Shown here: one piece after another, positions 17,255 through 25,922 of the stretch
Layout: each line of letters starts with the position of its first letter
Position numbering within the stretch: position 1 is the first letter of the stretch
Source: Janibacter alkaliphilus
GTDB taxonomy: Bacteria > Actinomycetota > Actinomycetes > Actinomycetales > Dermatophilaceae
DNA: 64,000 nt
Assembly: GCF_013408565.1 (NCBI RefSeq)
Contig: NZ_JACBZX010000001.1
Span: 3,100,001-3,164,000, forward strand
Direction: 5' to 3'
The notes under the pieces: generated by a model
Told to the model about the DNA's origin: nothing
The model's database searches: none
The model's input: only the letters and a program-made list of their open reading frames with translations
Translations under genes and position numbers: made by a program

Positions 17255-18961
17255 TCACCCCTTCGCGCGGTGCCGGATGTCCACGGCGCCGATCCGCTCG
17301 GCGTTGGCGTGCTCGTCGTCGGTCATCTCCTGGGACTCGATCTCGGCGGCGACCCGACGCTCGTAGTGGTCCACCTCGTCCCGGGTGCGCTGCTCGTCCC
17401 AGCCGAGCTCGCGCGCCAGGATCGGGGCGCTCGCCCGAGCGGCCTCGACGCCGCGGTCCGGGGTCTCGATGGAGATCCGGGTGCGCCGGGTGAGCAGGTC
17501 GTTGAGGTGCAACGTGGCCTCCTCGCGGGCGGCGTAGACGACCTCGACGGTGAGGTACTCCTCCGCCCCGGGCAGCGGATCGGCCAGCGAGCGGTCCGCG
17601 TCGATCATCTCCAGCAGCCGGGTGGTCAGCGAGCCGTACCGGTCCAGCAGGTGGGTCAGCCGCCACACCGGCAGGTCGTGCCGCCGGGAGAGCGCCTCGA
17701 CCTGGTTGACCAGCGCCTGGTAGCCCTCGGCGCCGACCAGCGGGATGTGCTCGGTGACGCTGTCCGGCACCCCGGCGGCGAGGTCCTCCCGGGCGGCGTC
17801 GACGGCGTCCTTGGCCATCACCCGGTAGGTCGTGTACTTGCCGCCGGCGATGGAGATCAGCCCGGGCTGGGGCCGGGCCACCGCGTGCTCGCGGCTGAGC
17901 TGGCTGGTGGACTCGTCCTCGCCGGCGAGCAGCGGCCGCAGCCCGGCGTAGACGCCCTGGATGTCGTCGCGGGTCAGCGGGGTGGTCAGCACCGAGTTGA
18001 CCTGCTCGAGGATGTAGTCGATGTCCTTGCTCGTCGCCGCCGGGTGCGAGCGGGAGAGGTTCCAGTCGGTGTCGGTGGTGCCGATGATCCAGTGCTGGCC
18101 GAAGGGGATGCAGAAGAGCACCGAGGTCGGGGTGCGCAGGATGATCCCGGTCTCGGCGTTGAGCCGGTCGCGGGCGACGACGATGTGCACGCCCTTGCTG
18201 GCGCGCACGTGGAAGCGGCCGCGGCCGCCGGCCATCGTCTGGATGTCGTCGGTCCACACCCCGGTGCAGTTGATGACGACGTCGGCCGTGACGGTGGTCT
18301 CCTCGCCCGTCTCGACGTCGCTCACCCGGGCGCCGACGACCCGCTCGCCGGCGTGCTCCAGGCCGACCACCTTCGCCGAGGTGAGCACGGTCGCGCCGTA
18401 GGCGGCCGCCGTGCGGGCCACGGTGAAGGTGTGCCGGGCGTCGTCGGAGTGCGCGTCGTAGTAGACGAGCCCACCGTGGTAGGAGTCGCGCTTGAGGCCG
18501 GGGGCGATCTTGCCGACGCCCCGGCGGGAGAGCTGCTTGGTGCGCGGGACGGAGCGGGCACCGCCCATGGTGTCGTAGAGGGTGAGCCCGGCGGTGACGT
18601 ACGGCCGCTCCCACACCGCGTGCTCCAGCGGGTAGAGGAAGCTCACCGGCTTGATCAGGTGCGGCGCGATCCGGGTGAGCATCAGCTCGCGCTCCTGCAG
18701 CGCCTCACGGACCAGCGCGAAGTTCAGCTGCTCGAGGTAGCGCACCCCGCCGTGGAAGAGCTTGCTGCTGCGCGAGGAGGTGCCGGAGGCGAAGTCGCGC
18801 TGCTCGACCAGGGCCACCCGCAGCCCTCGGGTGGCCGCGTCCAGGGCCACCCCGGCGCCGGTGACCCCGCCACCGACGACCAGCACGTCGAACTCGTCCT
18901 CACCCAGCGAGCGCCAGGCGGCCGAGCGGTACTCCTGGTTCAGCACGGTTGCCGTGGGCAT
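17255..18961 (-). CDS. glpD: Aerobic glycerol-3-phosphate dehydrogenase GlpD
   Basis: A 568-residue FAD-dependent enzyme. The dinucleotide-binding motif VLVVGGGVTGAGVALDAATRG is near residues 26-46. GTSSRSSKLFHGGVRYLEQLNF is the GlpD signature, IAGGKYTTYR lies late in the oxidoreductase domain, and a DAO_C domain is at the end. It oxidises glycerol 3-phosphate to dihydroxyacetone phosphate with transfer of electrons to quinone at the membrane. It is divergent from glpF-glpK across about 195 bp, so the three genes form a glycerol catabolism regulon. An inverted repeat CTACGGCCACTGTAG in the intergenic space is a candidate regulator site. No GlpR gene is in the window. Confidence 0.94.
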   Translation of the reverse strand: MPTATVLNQEYRSAAWRSLGEDEFDVLVVGGGVTGAGVALDAATRGLRVALVEQRDFASGTSSRSSKLFHGGVRYLEQLNFALVREALQERELMLTRIAPHLIKPVSFLYPLEHAVWERPYVTAGLTLYDTMGGARSVPRTKQLSRRGVGKIAPGLKRDSYHGGLVYYDAHSDDARHTFTVARTAAAYGATVLTSAKVVGLEHAGERVVGARVSDVETGEETTVTADVVINCTGVWTDDIQTMAGGRGRFHVRASKGVHIVVARDRLNAETGIILRTPTSVLFCIPFGQHWIIGTTDTDWNLSRSHPAATSKDIDYILEQVNSVLTTPLTRDDIQGVYAGLRPLLAGEDESTSQLSREHAVARPQPGLISIAGGKYTTYRVMAKDAVDAAREDLAAGVPDSVTEHIPLVGAEGYQALVNQVEALSRRHDLPVWRLTHLLDRYGSLTTRLLEMIDADRSLADPLPGAEEYLTVEVVYAAREEATLHLNDLLTRRTRISIETPDRGVEAARASAPILARELGWDEQRTRDEVDHYERRVAAEIESQEMTDDEHANAERIGAVDIRHRAKG

Positions 18962-19156
18962 GTGTCCTCCTGCTCAGATCGCCTGTGCCGCAACGGATCG
19001 GTGCCGCCACCTCGGACCGGTGGACCGAGGTGGAGCCGCGGCCACGCCCTTCGACGAGCGCTACGGCCACTGTAGTCCTAGGGTGGGGGTCCGGCACCTC
19101 GTGGCGGCCCGGGCCCGTCCCCCAGCGGACCCGGACGACGACGAAAGGCGGCAGAC

Positions 19157-19879
19157 ATGGACGTCTCCTCCGGCACGATCTTCCTGTCCGAGCTGCTCGG
19201 GACGGCGACGCTGATCCTGCTCGGCTGCGGGGTGGTCGCCAACGTCACCCTGCGGCAGACCACCGGGTTCAGCGGCGGCTTCCTCATGGTGACCTTCGGC
19301 TGGGCCATCGGCGTCTTCGCCGGCGTCTACGTGGCCTACGAGTCCGAGGCGCACATCAACCCGGCGGTGACCCTGGGTCTGCTCGCCTCCGGCGCCAACC
19401 TCTCGGCGGTGCAGGTGCTGGCCTACCTCGGCGGCCAGCTGCTCGGCGCGATCCTCGGGGCGACGCTCTGCTGGCTCGCCTACCGCCAGCACCTCGACGA
19501 CGCCGAGACCGAGCCCGAGGCCAAGCGCGGCATCTTCTCGACCGCCCCGGGCATCCGTCACCCGGTGTGGAACCTCGTGACCGAGGCGATCGCCACCTTC
19601 GTCCTGGTCTTCGTCATCATCGCCTTCGGCCAGACCCCCAGCGGCCTGGGTCCGCTGGCGGTGGCGCTGCTCGTCCTCGGCATCGGGGTGAGCCTGGGCG
19701 GACCGACCGGCTACGCGATCAACCCGGCCCGGGACCTGGGGCCGCGGATCGCGCACGCCGCGCTCCCCTTCTCCGGCAAGGGCGACAGCGACTGGGGCTA
19801 CGCCTGGGTGCCGGTAGTGGGGCCGATCGCCGGCGGCGTGCTGGCCGGACTGCTGGCCAACGCGCTGGGCTACGTCTGA
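19157..19879 (+). CDS. glpF: Glycerol uptake facilitator GlpF (aquaglyceroporin)
   Basis: A 240-residue MIP-family channel with both pore motifs: NPA in HINPAVTLG after TM2 and NPA in INPARDLGPR before TM6. The Asp after the second NPAR is typical of glycerol facilitators rather than water-only aquaporins. A hydrophilic stretch of about 20 residues (YRQHLDDAETEPEAKRG) sits between TM3 and the next segment. AAAGGCGG before the ATG serves as ribosome binding site. glpK follows after about 75 bp on the same strand. Confidence 0.93.
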   Translation: MDVSSGTIFLSELLGTATLILLGCGVVANVTLRQTTGFSGGFLMVTFGWAIGVFAGVYVAYESEAHINPAVTLGLLASGANLSAVQVLAYLGGQLLGAILGATLCWLAYRQHLDDAETEPEAKRGIFSTAPGIRHPVWNLVTEAIATFVLVFVIIAFGQTPSGLGPLAVALLVLGIGVSLGGPTGYAINPARDLGPRIAHAALPFSGKGDSDWGYAWVPVVGPIAGGVLAGLLANALGYV

Positions 19880-19954
19880 GAATGGGGCCACGTCTGATGA
19901 TGAGCACGACCGCACCGCCGCGGAGCGCCCGTGGCCGGACCCGAAGGGAAGAGC

Positions 19955-21481
19955 ATGGCTGACACCTACGTCCTCTCGATCGACCAGGGCACCACGAGCA
20001 CCCGGGCGATGGTCTTCGACCACTCCGGCGAGGTGATCTCGGTCGACCAGGTCGAGCACGAGCAGATCTTCCCGCGGGCGGGCTGGGTCGAGCACGACGC
20101 CGAGGAGATCTGGAAGAACACCCGCAAGGTGATCGGCGGCGCGCTCAGCTCGGCCAACCTCAACAGCAAGCACATCGACAGCGTCGGGATCACCAACCAG
20201 CGCGAGACCGCGGTGGTGTGGGAGAAGGCCACCGGCCGGCCGATCCACCACGCCATCGTGTGGCAGGACACCCGTACCCAGAAGATGGTCGACGAGATCG
20301 GCGGCGACGCGGGCCCGGAGCGCTTCAAGGAGAAGACCGGGCTGCCGCTGGCGACCTACTTCGCCGGACCGAAGATCGCCTGGATCCTGGACAACGTCGA
20401 CGGCGCCCGCGAGCGCGCCGAGGCCGGCGAGCTGCTCGCCGGGACGATGGACACCTGGGTGCTGTGGAACCTCACCGGCGGCGGCGAGAACGAGGGGGTG
20501 CACGTCACCGACGTCACCAACGCCAGCCGCACCCTGCTCATGGACCTGGCCACGCTGGACTGGGACGACGAGCTGTGCGAGGCGATCCGGGTGCCGCGGG
20601 CGATGCTGCCGCAGATCCGCAGCTCCTCCGAGGAGTACGGCGAGTGCAAGCCGGGCGTGCTGAACGGCACCCCGGTGGCCGGCATCCTCGGCGACCAGCA
20701 GGCCGCCACCTTCGGCCAGGCCTGCCTGGAGCCAGGGACGGCGAAGAACACCTACGGCACCGGCAACTTCATGCTGCTGAACACCGGCACCGAGATCGTG
20801 CGCAGCGACAACGGCCTGCTCACCACGGTCTGCTACCAGCTGGGCGAGGACAAGCCGGTCTACGCCCTGGAGGGCTCGATCGCGGTCACCGGCTCGCTGG
20901 TGCAGTGGGTGCGCGACAACCTCGGCCTCATCAAGGACGCCCCGGAGATCGAGACCCTGGCGAAGGGGGTCGACGACAACGGCGGGGTGTACTTCGTACC
21001 CGCCTTCTCCGGGCTCTTCGCCCCGCACTGGCGGCCAGACGCCCGCGGCGCCATCGTCGGGCTCACCCGCTACGCCAACAAGGGGCACATCGCCCGGGCG
21101 GTGCTCGAGGCCACCGCCTTCCAGACCAAGGAGGTGCTGGAGGCGATGCAGGCCGACGCGACCCGGGCCGGCAGCGACCTCACCGAGCTCAAGGTCGACG
21201 GCGGCATGGTGGCCAACGAGACGCTCATGCAGTTCCAGGCGGACATCCTGGGCATCGACGTCATCCGCCCGAAGGTCGCCGAGACCACCGCCCTGGGCGC
21301 TGCCTACGCGGCCGGCCTGGCCACCGGCTACTGGTCCTCGACCGACGACATCACCGACAACTGGGGCGAGGGGCAGCGGTGGAGCCCGGACATGGACTCC
21401 GAGCAGGTCGACCGGCTCTTCCGGAACTGGAAGAAGGCGGTCACCCGCACCCTGGACTGGGTCGACGACGACGTCGACTGA
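19955..21481 (+). CDS. glpK: Glycerol kinase GlpK
   Basis: A 508-residue FGGY-family kinase with the phosphate-binding loop [15 protein letters not shown] at the N-terminus. It also has [35 protein letters not shown] and the C-terminal ATP-binding segment [19 protein letters not shown]. It phosphorylates glycerol entering through GlpF; the product is oxidised by GlpD. The chosen ATG ([10 protein letters not shown]) is preceded by GAAGGGAAGAGC; an in-frame GTG 24 nt upstream is disfavoured. Length and motifs are normal. Confidence 0.95.
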   Translation: MADTYVLSIDQGTTSTRAMVFDHSGEVISVDQVEHEQIFPRAGWVEHDAEEIWKNTRKVIGGALSSANLNSKHIDSVGITNQRETAVVWEKATGRPIHHAIVWQDTRTQKMVDEIGGDAGPERFKEKTGLPLATYFAGPKIAWILDNVDGARERAEAGELLAGTMDTWVLWNLTGGGENEGVHVTDVTNASRTLLMDLATLDWDDELCEAIRVPRAMLPQIRSSSEEYGECKPGVLNGTPVAGILGDQQAATFGQACLEPGTAKNTYGTGNFMLLNTGTEIVRSDNGLLTTVCYQLGEDKPVYALEGSIAVTGSLVQWVRDNLGLIKDAPEIETLAKGVDDNGGVYFVPAFSGLFAPHWRPDARGAIVGLTRYANKGHIARAVLEATAFQTKEVLEAMQADATRAGSDLTELKVDGGMVANETLMQFQADILGIDVIRPKVAETTALGAAYAAGLATGYWSSTDDITDNWGEGQRWSPDMDSEQVDRLFRNWKKAVTRTLDWVDDDVD

Positions 21482-21522
21482 GCCGGCTCGACCGGGCCGG
21501 ATCGACCGAGCGCGCCGGCCCG

Positions 21523-21528
21523 TAGGGT
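21523..21528 (+). promoter_or_regulatory. -10 TAGGGT, leaderless promoter of the methyltransferase
   Basis: TAGGGT is separated by seven bases from the GTG of the first VSEPP repeat. This favours the start at 21536 over the in-frame GTG at 21527, which overlaps the hexamer. Confidence 0.5.
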
Positions 21529-21535
21529 GTGCGGC

Positions 21536-22219
21536 GTGTCCGAGCCGCCCGTGTCCGAGCCGCCCGTGTCCGAGCAGCAGGGGACCGAGGGGCAGGGGTC
21601 CGAGCAGCACGGCTCCGAGGGGACCGAGCACTACTTCACCGCCCGGCCCGCCGGTGACGGCGAGCGTCGTCCGCTGGAGGTCCGGCTGGCCGATCGCCAG
21701 GTGACGGTCGAGACCGCCGGGGGGATCTTCTCCCCCGGCGGTCTCGACAAGGCCACCGCGGTGCTGCTGGAGACGGTGCCCGCTCCCCTGCCGACGGGGA
21801 CGCTGCTCGACCTGGGCTGCGGCTGGGGTCCGCTGGCGCTCACCCTGGGGCTGAGCTCGCCGGAGGCCGACGTGTGGGCGGTCGACGTCAACGAGCGGGC
21901 GCTGGACCTCACCCGCCGCAACGCGGCCGCCCTGGGGTGCGACCGGGTCCGGGCGGTGCGTCCCGAGGACGGCCCGGAGGCGCCGCTGGACCTCATCTGG
22001 AGCAACCCGCCGATCCGGGTGGGCAAGGCCGCCGTGCACGCGATCCTGGCCACCTGGCTGCCCCGGCTGGCACCGACCGGTGAGGCCTGGCTGGTCGTCG
22101 GCAAGAACCTCGGTGCCGACTCCCTGGCCCGGTGGATCACGGACGAGCTGGGGCTGGTGGTCACCCGCGAGGCATCCAAGAAGGGCTTCCGGGTGCTGCG
22201 CGTGACCCGACAGTCCTAG
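21536..22219 (+). CDS. Class I SAM-dependent methyltransferase (RsmC-like MTS domain)
   Basis: About 227 residues with a Rossmann methyltransferase domain of the MTS/RsmC type. It has LLDLGCGWGPLALTL (SAM loop), VWAVDVNERALDLTRRNA, and the N6/N2-type motif WSNPPIRVG. It probably modifies a guanine in rRNA or a related RNA; the substrate is not certain. The N-terminus is a low-complexity tail made of imperfect repeats (SEPPV, then Q/G/E/S/H-rich) in which GTG codons recur every 15 nt, so the precise start is uncertain. The last residues are T-R-Q-S, and the TAG stop lies inside palindromic element A, so this element forms the 3' end of the gene. Confidence 0.85.
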   Translation: MSEPPVSEPPVSEQQGTEGQGSEQHGSEGTEHYFTARPAGDGERRPLEVRLADRQVTVETAGGIFSPGGLDKATAVLLETVPAPLPTGTLLDLGCGWGPLALTLGLSSPEADVWAVDVNERALDLTRRNAAALGCDRVRAVRPEDGPEAPLDLIWSNPPIRVGKAAVHAILATWLPRLAPTGEAWLVVGKNLGADSLARWITDELGLVVTREASKKGFRVLRVTRQS

Positions 22220-22262
22220 GACAGTCGCGCTGGACCGCACGCGCGCGCGGTCCTGGCGGACA
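22208..22262 (+). repeat. Palindromic element A, copy 1 (left flank of DUF559 gene)
   Basis: GACAGTCCTAGGACAGTC, then GGACCGC-ACGCGCGC-GCGGTCC (a stem), then GGCGGACA. It reads in the same order as the reverse complement of copy 2 at 23312-23366, with about 88 percent identity over the first 52 positions, so the two are inverted repeats. The TAG inside CCTAGG terminates the methyltransferase. Confidence 0.85.
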
Positions 22263-22321
22263 TCGGCGGGCCTGTGGATGACACCGCCGCCGATCTCGGC
22301 CGATCCGCGATGCTCCCGGGC

Positions 22322-23248
22322 ATGCACCTCAGCGATCTGTACCTGCTCGCGCCGAGCGGCGTCGTGTCCACCGGGTTCGCCGAGCAGCACGGCATCGACC
22401 GGCGCGCGCTGGCCTTTGCGGCCCGCCAGGGTGAGGTCACCCGACTGGTCCAGGGCTGGTACGCCCCGGAGACCGAGCTGACTGCGGACGCCTACCACCG
22501 CCTGCTCAGCCTGGCGATGGCCATCGCCTACGCGGGCCGAGCCACGCCGAGCCACTACTCGGCGTCGCTGCTGCGTGGGCTCCCGGTCTACGGGGTGGAC
22601 CGCTCCCGCGCGCACCTCACCCGCCTGTCCCCGGGCAAGACCCGTAAGCGCGCCGGGCTGACCCTGTGGTGTCCCTCGGAGGGGCGCGCCGAGCCCGAGG
22701 AGATCCGGCTGGCCGCTCGCTCCGTCCACCTCGTGACGACCGCCGAAGGGGTGTGCCAGACCGCGCTCGTGGCGGGGCTGCAGCCGGCACTCGTCACGGC
22801 TGACGCCGCCCTTCGCGAAGGGATGATGACGATCCCTGAGCTGGCAGGGGCGGCCGAGACGATGACCGCCCGACGACGAGGTCACCGGTTGTCCCGGCTG
22901 GTCGAGCGGGCCGACGGTCGGCACGAGTCGGTGGGTGAGACCCGGACCGCCTACGCCCTGCACCAGATGGGGCTGCGCTTCACCCCGCAGGTCTGGATCG
23001 GGGGCGGGGACGCCCGGTACCGGGCGGACTTCGTCCTGGACGACGCCCCGGTGATCATCGAGTTCGACGGAGCCGTGAAGTACGACGGGCGTGCCGCGCT
23101 CGTCGCCGAGAAGCGCCGGGAGGACCGGATCCGCGCGCACGGCATGGTCGTCGTGCGGGTCACCTGGGATAACCTGGAGGATCCGCGACGCCTGCAGGCC
23201 CGGATCATGGAGGCGATCAGCGCCGCCCGGTACGGCCGGCCCGCGTGA
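22322..23248 (+). CDS. AbiEi-like/DUF559 protein flanked by inverted repeats
   Basis: About 308 residues. The N-terminal part (MHLSDLYLLAPSGVVSTGFAEQ and onward, with WYAPETE and HYSASLLRGLPV) resembles the wHTH/AbiEi-type domain found in many actinobacterial proteins annotated as type IV antitoxin-like. The C-terminal 110 residues are DUF559, a Vsr/PD-(D/E)XK-type nuclease fold. YRADFVLDDAPVIIEFDGAVKYD contains the candidate catalytic D and E-x-D, followed by KRREDRIRAHGMVVVRVTW. No cognate AbiEii toxin lies nearby. Function is not established. The gene sits alone between two convergent housekeeping genes and is bordered by inverted copies of element A, suggesting a mobile cassette. In-frame starts upstream (22274, 22310) are possible. 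Confidence 0.75.
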   Translation: MHLSDLYLLAPSGVVSTGFAEQHGIDRRALAFAARQGEVTRLVQGWYAPETELTADAYHRLLSLAMAIAYAGRATPSHYSASLLRGLPVYGVDRSRAHLTRLSPGKTRKRAGLTLWCPSEGRAEPEEIRLAARSVHLVTTAEGVCQTALVAGLQPALVTADAALREGMMTIPELAGAAETMTARRRGHRLSRLVERADGRHESVGETRTAYALHQMGLRFTPQVWIGGGDARYRADFVLDDAPVIIEFDGAVKYDGRAALVAEKRREDRIRAHGMVVVRVTWDNLEDPRRLQARIMEAISAARYGRPA

Positions 23249-23311
23249 ACGAGCGCCCCGCGTGGGCGGCCACCCTGCGGGAGGGGTGGCTCCCCCTCCA
23301 TGGACCGGCAG

Positions 23312-23366
23312 TGTCCGCCCGGACCGCGCGCGCACGCGGGCCTGCGCGACAGTCCTAGGACTGTCG
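23312..23366 (-). repeat. Palindromic element A, copy 2 (right flank of DUF559 gene)
   Basis: The inverted counterpart of copy 1. It contains TGTCCGCC, the GGACCGCGCGCGC stem region, and then the perfect 20-bp palindrome CGACAGTCCTAGGACTGTCG. Reading from the right, CGA-CAG-TCC-TAG provides the last three codons and stop of dapF. The half-sites at the outer edges of copies 1 and 2 would join at CCTAGG into one perfect 30-bp palindrome. Confidence 0.85.
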
Positions 23367-24242
23367 GGTCAGCAGGGTGGTGGTGCCGTCGGCGACGAGG
23401 GCCGCCGGGCCGGCGAGCTCGACCTGCTGACCGGGAAGGGCGTTGACCGTCAGGCTGCCGCCGGGCACGTCGACCCGCCAGGTCGAGCTCTCGTCGGCGG
23501 TGCCGGACCACACACCCATGGCCAGCGCCGCCGCGCACACCCCGGTGCCGCAGGAGCGGGTCTCGCCGACCCCGCGCTCGTGCACCCGCATCGCCAGGTG
23601 GCCGGGGCCGAGCACCCGTACGAGCTCGACGTTGGTCCCCTCCGGCGGCACAGGACGCACCACCGGCGCCTGGGTGAGGTCGAGACCGTCGAGGGAGATG
23701 CCCGGTGGGAGGGCGACGACGGTGTGCGGGTTGCCCAGGTCGAGCGAGAGCGCGCTGTAGGGCTCGTTGATCTCCTCGGCCTCGGCGACGTGCACCAGGG
23801 CGTCGAAGCCCTGGTCGCCGGCCTCCTCGGGCCGGGCCAGCCGCCAGGTGCCCATGTGGGTGACCACGTGGTCCCCGTCGAATCGCACCCGGCGCACCCC
23901 GGCGCGGGTCGCGATCGCGGTCTCGCCGGCGCCGACGAGCCCCTCGCGCCGCAGCCAGGCGGCGAAGACGCGGGTGCCGTTGCCGCACATCTGGGCGGCC
24001 GAGCCGTCGGCGTTGCGGTAGTCCATGAACCAGGGCGCCTCGTCGGCCTGGGCGCGCACGTCGTCCTCGGCGGCCAGCCGGGTCGGCACGATCCGGATGA
24101 CCCCGTCGCCGCCGATCCCGGCGTGCCGGTCGGCCAGCAGCGCCGCCTCCTGGGCCCCGACCTCCAGGGAGCCGTCGAGGTCCGGCAGGAGGACGAAGTC
24201 GTTCTCGGTGCCGTGGCCCTTGGTGAAGGGGATGCCGGTCAT
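23355..24242 (-). CDS. dapF: Diaminopimelate epimerase DapF
   Basis: A 295-residue enzyme that converts LL- to meso-diaminopimelate for peptidoglycan and lysine. The two catalytic cysteines are visible: Cys86 in NADGSAAQMCGNGTR and Cys231 in RSCGTGVCAAA. The ATG overlaps the miaA stop (ATGA), which fixes the start; an upstream in-frame ATG (MDAMTG) is less likely. Length is slightly above the usual 275. The final residues L-T-R-Q-S and the TAG stop are contributed by palindromic element A, as in the convergent methyltransferase gene. It is probably co-transcribed with miaA. Confidence 0.94.
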   Translation of the reverse strand: MTGIPFTKGHGTENDFVLLPDLDGSLEVGAQEAALLADRHAGIGGDGVIRIVPTRLAAEDDVRAQADEAPWFMDYRNADGSAAQMCGNGTRVFAAWLRREGLVGAGETAIATRAGVRRVRFDGDHVVTHMGTWRLARPEEAGDQGFDALVHVAEAEEINEPYSALSLDLGNPHTVVALPPGISLDGLDLTQAPVVRPVPPEGTNVELVRVLGPGHLAMRVHERGVGETRSCGTGVCAAALAMGVWSGTADESSTWRVDVPGGSLTVNALPGQQVELAGPAALVADGTTTLLTRQS

Positions 24243-25204
24243 GGCGTCCATTCTGCCGGGTCGTGGGCCAGGTCGAGCACCCGGTCCCCGAGGTCGGGGG
24301 CCCCAGCCGGGAGCCACCGCACCCGCTCGTCGGGACGCAGCCAGGACCGCTGCCGCCGGGCGTAGCGGCCGGTGGCCCGGGCCGTGTCGGCCATCGCCTG
24401 CTCGGCGCTGCTGCGCCCGTCGAGGTGATCCAGCGCCTGGGCGTAGCCGATCGCCCGGGAGGCGGTCCGTCCCTGGCGCAGGCCCTGGGCGTCCAGCGCC
24501 CGCACCTCGTCCAGCAGGCCCTCGTCCCACATCCGGCGCACCCGCCGCTCGATCCGCGGCAGCAGCAGGTCCTGATCGAGGTCGAGGGCGACCACGAGGC
24601 TGGGCCGCAGGTACCGCTTCGCAGGAGCGGTCGCCGAGAAGGGCCGTCCGGTGAGCTCGACGACCTCCAGCGCGCGCACGACCCGGCGCAGGTTGCGCGG
24701 CTCGATCGCCGCCGCGGCCTCGGGGTCCAGCCGCCGCAGCCGCTCCCGCAGCCGCTCCGGCCCGCCCGGACGCTCCGCCTCGGCCTCCAGGCGCGCCCGG
24801 ACCTGCGGGTCGGTGGGCGGGATCTCCAGGTGGTCCAGCGCGGCCCGGACGTAGAGCCCGGAGCCCCCGACGAGCACCGGGACCCGGCCACGACCGAGGA
24901 TCTCCTCGACCGCGGCCCGCGACCGGCGCTGGTAGTCGGCCAGGGTGGCCTCGTCGGTCACCGCGAGCACGTCGAGCACGTGGTGCTGGATGCCGCGGCG
25001 CTGGTCGGTCGGCAGCTTGGCGGTGCCGACGTCCATGCCGCGGTACAGCTGCATGGCGTCGGCGTTGACGATCTCGCCGTCGAGCCGCTGGGCCAGCTCC
25101 AGCGCCAGCTCCGACTTGCCGGTGGCGGTCGGACCGACCACCGCCAGCACCTCGGGGAGACGGCGCCCGTCGTCCGCGCCCGCCGACTCGCGCTCGGCGC
25201 TCAC
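24239..25204 (-). CDS. miaA: tRNA dimethylallyltransferase MiaA
   Basis: A 321-residue MiaA with P-loop VVGPTATGKSELALELA, the substrate-binding NADAMQLYRGMDVGTAKL, HHVLDVL and GGSGLYVRAALD. It transfers a dimethylallyl group to A37 of tRNAs reading UNN codons, the first step completed by MiaB, which is encoded about 1.7 kb upstream on the same strand. The stop overlaps the dapF start by 4 bp. The start is GTG or ATG at the beginning of MSAERESAG, a short variable leader before the P-loop region. It lies 47 bp downstream of def. Confidence 0.94.
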   Translation of the reverse strand: MSAERESAGADDGRRLPEVLAVVGPTATGKSELALELAQRLDGEIVNADAMQLYRGMDVGTAKLPTDQRRGIQHHVLDVLAVTDEATLADYQRRSRAAVEEILGRGRVPVLVGGSGLYVRAALDHLEIPPTDPQVRARLEAEAERPGGPERLRERLRRLDPEAAAAIEPRNLRRVVRALEVVELTGRPFSATAPAKRYLRPSLVVALDLDQDLLLPRIERRVRRMWDEGLLDEVRALDAQGLRQGRTASRAIGYAQALDHLDGRSSAEQAMADTARATGRYARRQRSWLRPDERVRWLPAGAPDLGDRVLDLAHDPAEWTP

Positions 25205-25251
25205 TCGTCCTCCGGGCTCACTGGTCCTCCGGGCTCACTCGTGGCCCGCGC

Positions 25252-25833
25252 TCACTCGTCGTCGTGGCCGAAGGGGTCGGCGTCCTCGCCGGGCATCCAG
25301 GTGAGCCCGGGCACGCCCCAGCCCTCCCCCTTCGTCGCCTTGCGCGCCTTCTTCTTCCACGGCTCGCCGAGGCGATCGACGTAGAGGAAGCCGTTGAGGT
25401 GGTCGTACTCGTGCTGCATGCACCGGGCGAACCAGCCGGTGGCGGTGAAGGAGAGCTCCTGGCCGTCGAGGTCGTAGCCGCTGACCTCGGCGCTCTCCCC
25501 GCGGCGCAGCGGGTAGGAGTAGCCCGGCACGGACAGGCAGCCCTCCGACTCGTTCTCCCGGTCCGGCTCGCCGACGACCGGCTTGGCGGCCCGGACGAAG
25601 GGGTTGATGACGTGCCCGCGGGAGGGGACGCCGTCGTCGTTCTTCATCTGCCAGACGAAGATGCGCAGGCCCACCCCGATCTGCGGGGCGGCCAGGCCGA
25701 CCCCGTGCGCGGCCTCGCAGGTCTCGTGCATGTCCGCGACGAGGCGGCGCACCTCGTCGTCGATCTCGGTGACCTGGGCGGCGCGGGTGTGCAGCACCGG
25801 TTCACCGGTGATGGTGATCGGGTGGATCGTCAT
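25252..25833 (-). CDS. def: Peptide deformylase
   Basis: A 193-residue deformylase that removes the N-formyl group from nascent proteins. All three metal-site motifs are present: GVGLAAPQIG, EGCLSVPG (Cys99) and QHEYDHLNG (His141, Glu142, His145). A C-terminal acidic tail (GEDADPFGHDDE) is typical of actinobacterial type I enzymes. The ATG MTIHP is chosen because GACAAT lies seven bases upstream as a possible leaderless -10; MPA three codons earlier is an alternative. It is followed at short distance by miaA on the same strand. Confidence 0.93.
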   Translation of the reverse strand: MTIHPITITGEPVLHTRAAQVTEIDDEVRRLVADMHETCEAAHGVGLAAPQIGVGLRIFVWQMKNDDGVPSRGHVINPFVRAAKPVVGEPDRENESEGCLSVPGYSYPLRRGESAEVSGYDLDGQELSFTATGWFARCMQHEYDHLNGFLYVDRLGEPWKKKARKATKGEGWGVPGLTWMPGEDADPFGHDDE

Positions 25834-25922
25834 GGCGGGCATTGTCTCCCACCAGCCGCGTCCTGCACGCCGGGGTGCCCGGCGTGCAGGACGCGGTGTC
25901 GTGCGAGGGGGTGCGACCGGGG

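Noticed and set aside
22322..23248. Type IV toxin-antitoxin pair (AbiEi/AbiEii)
   Set aside because: Only the AbiEi-like N-terminal domain is recognisable, fused to DUF559, and no nucleotidyltransferase toxin gene is adjacent.
22203..23371. Classical insertion sequence
   Set aside because: Inverted repeats flank the gene, but the encoded protein has a DUF559 nuclease-like fold, not a DDE, HUH or serine transposase. No short direct target duplications outside the repeats are evident.
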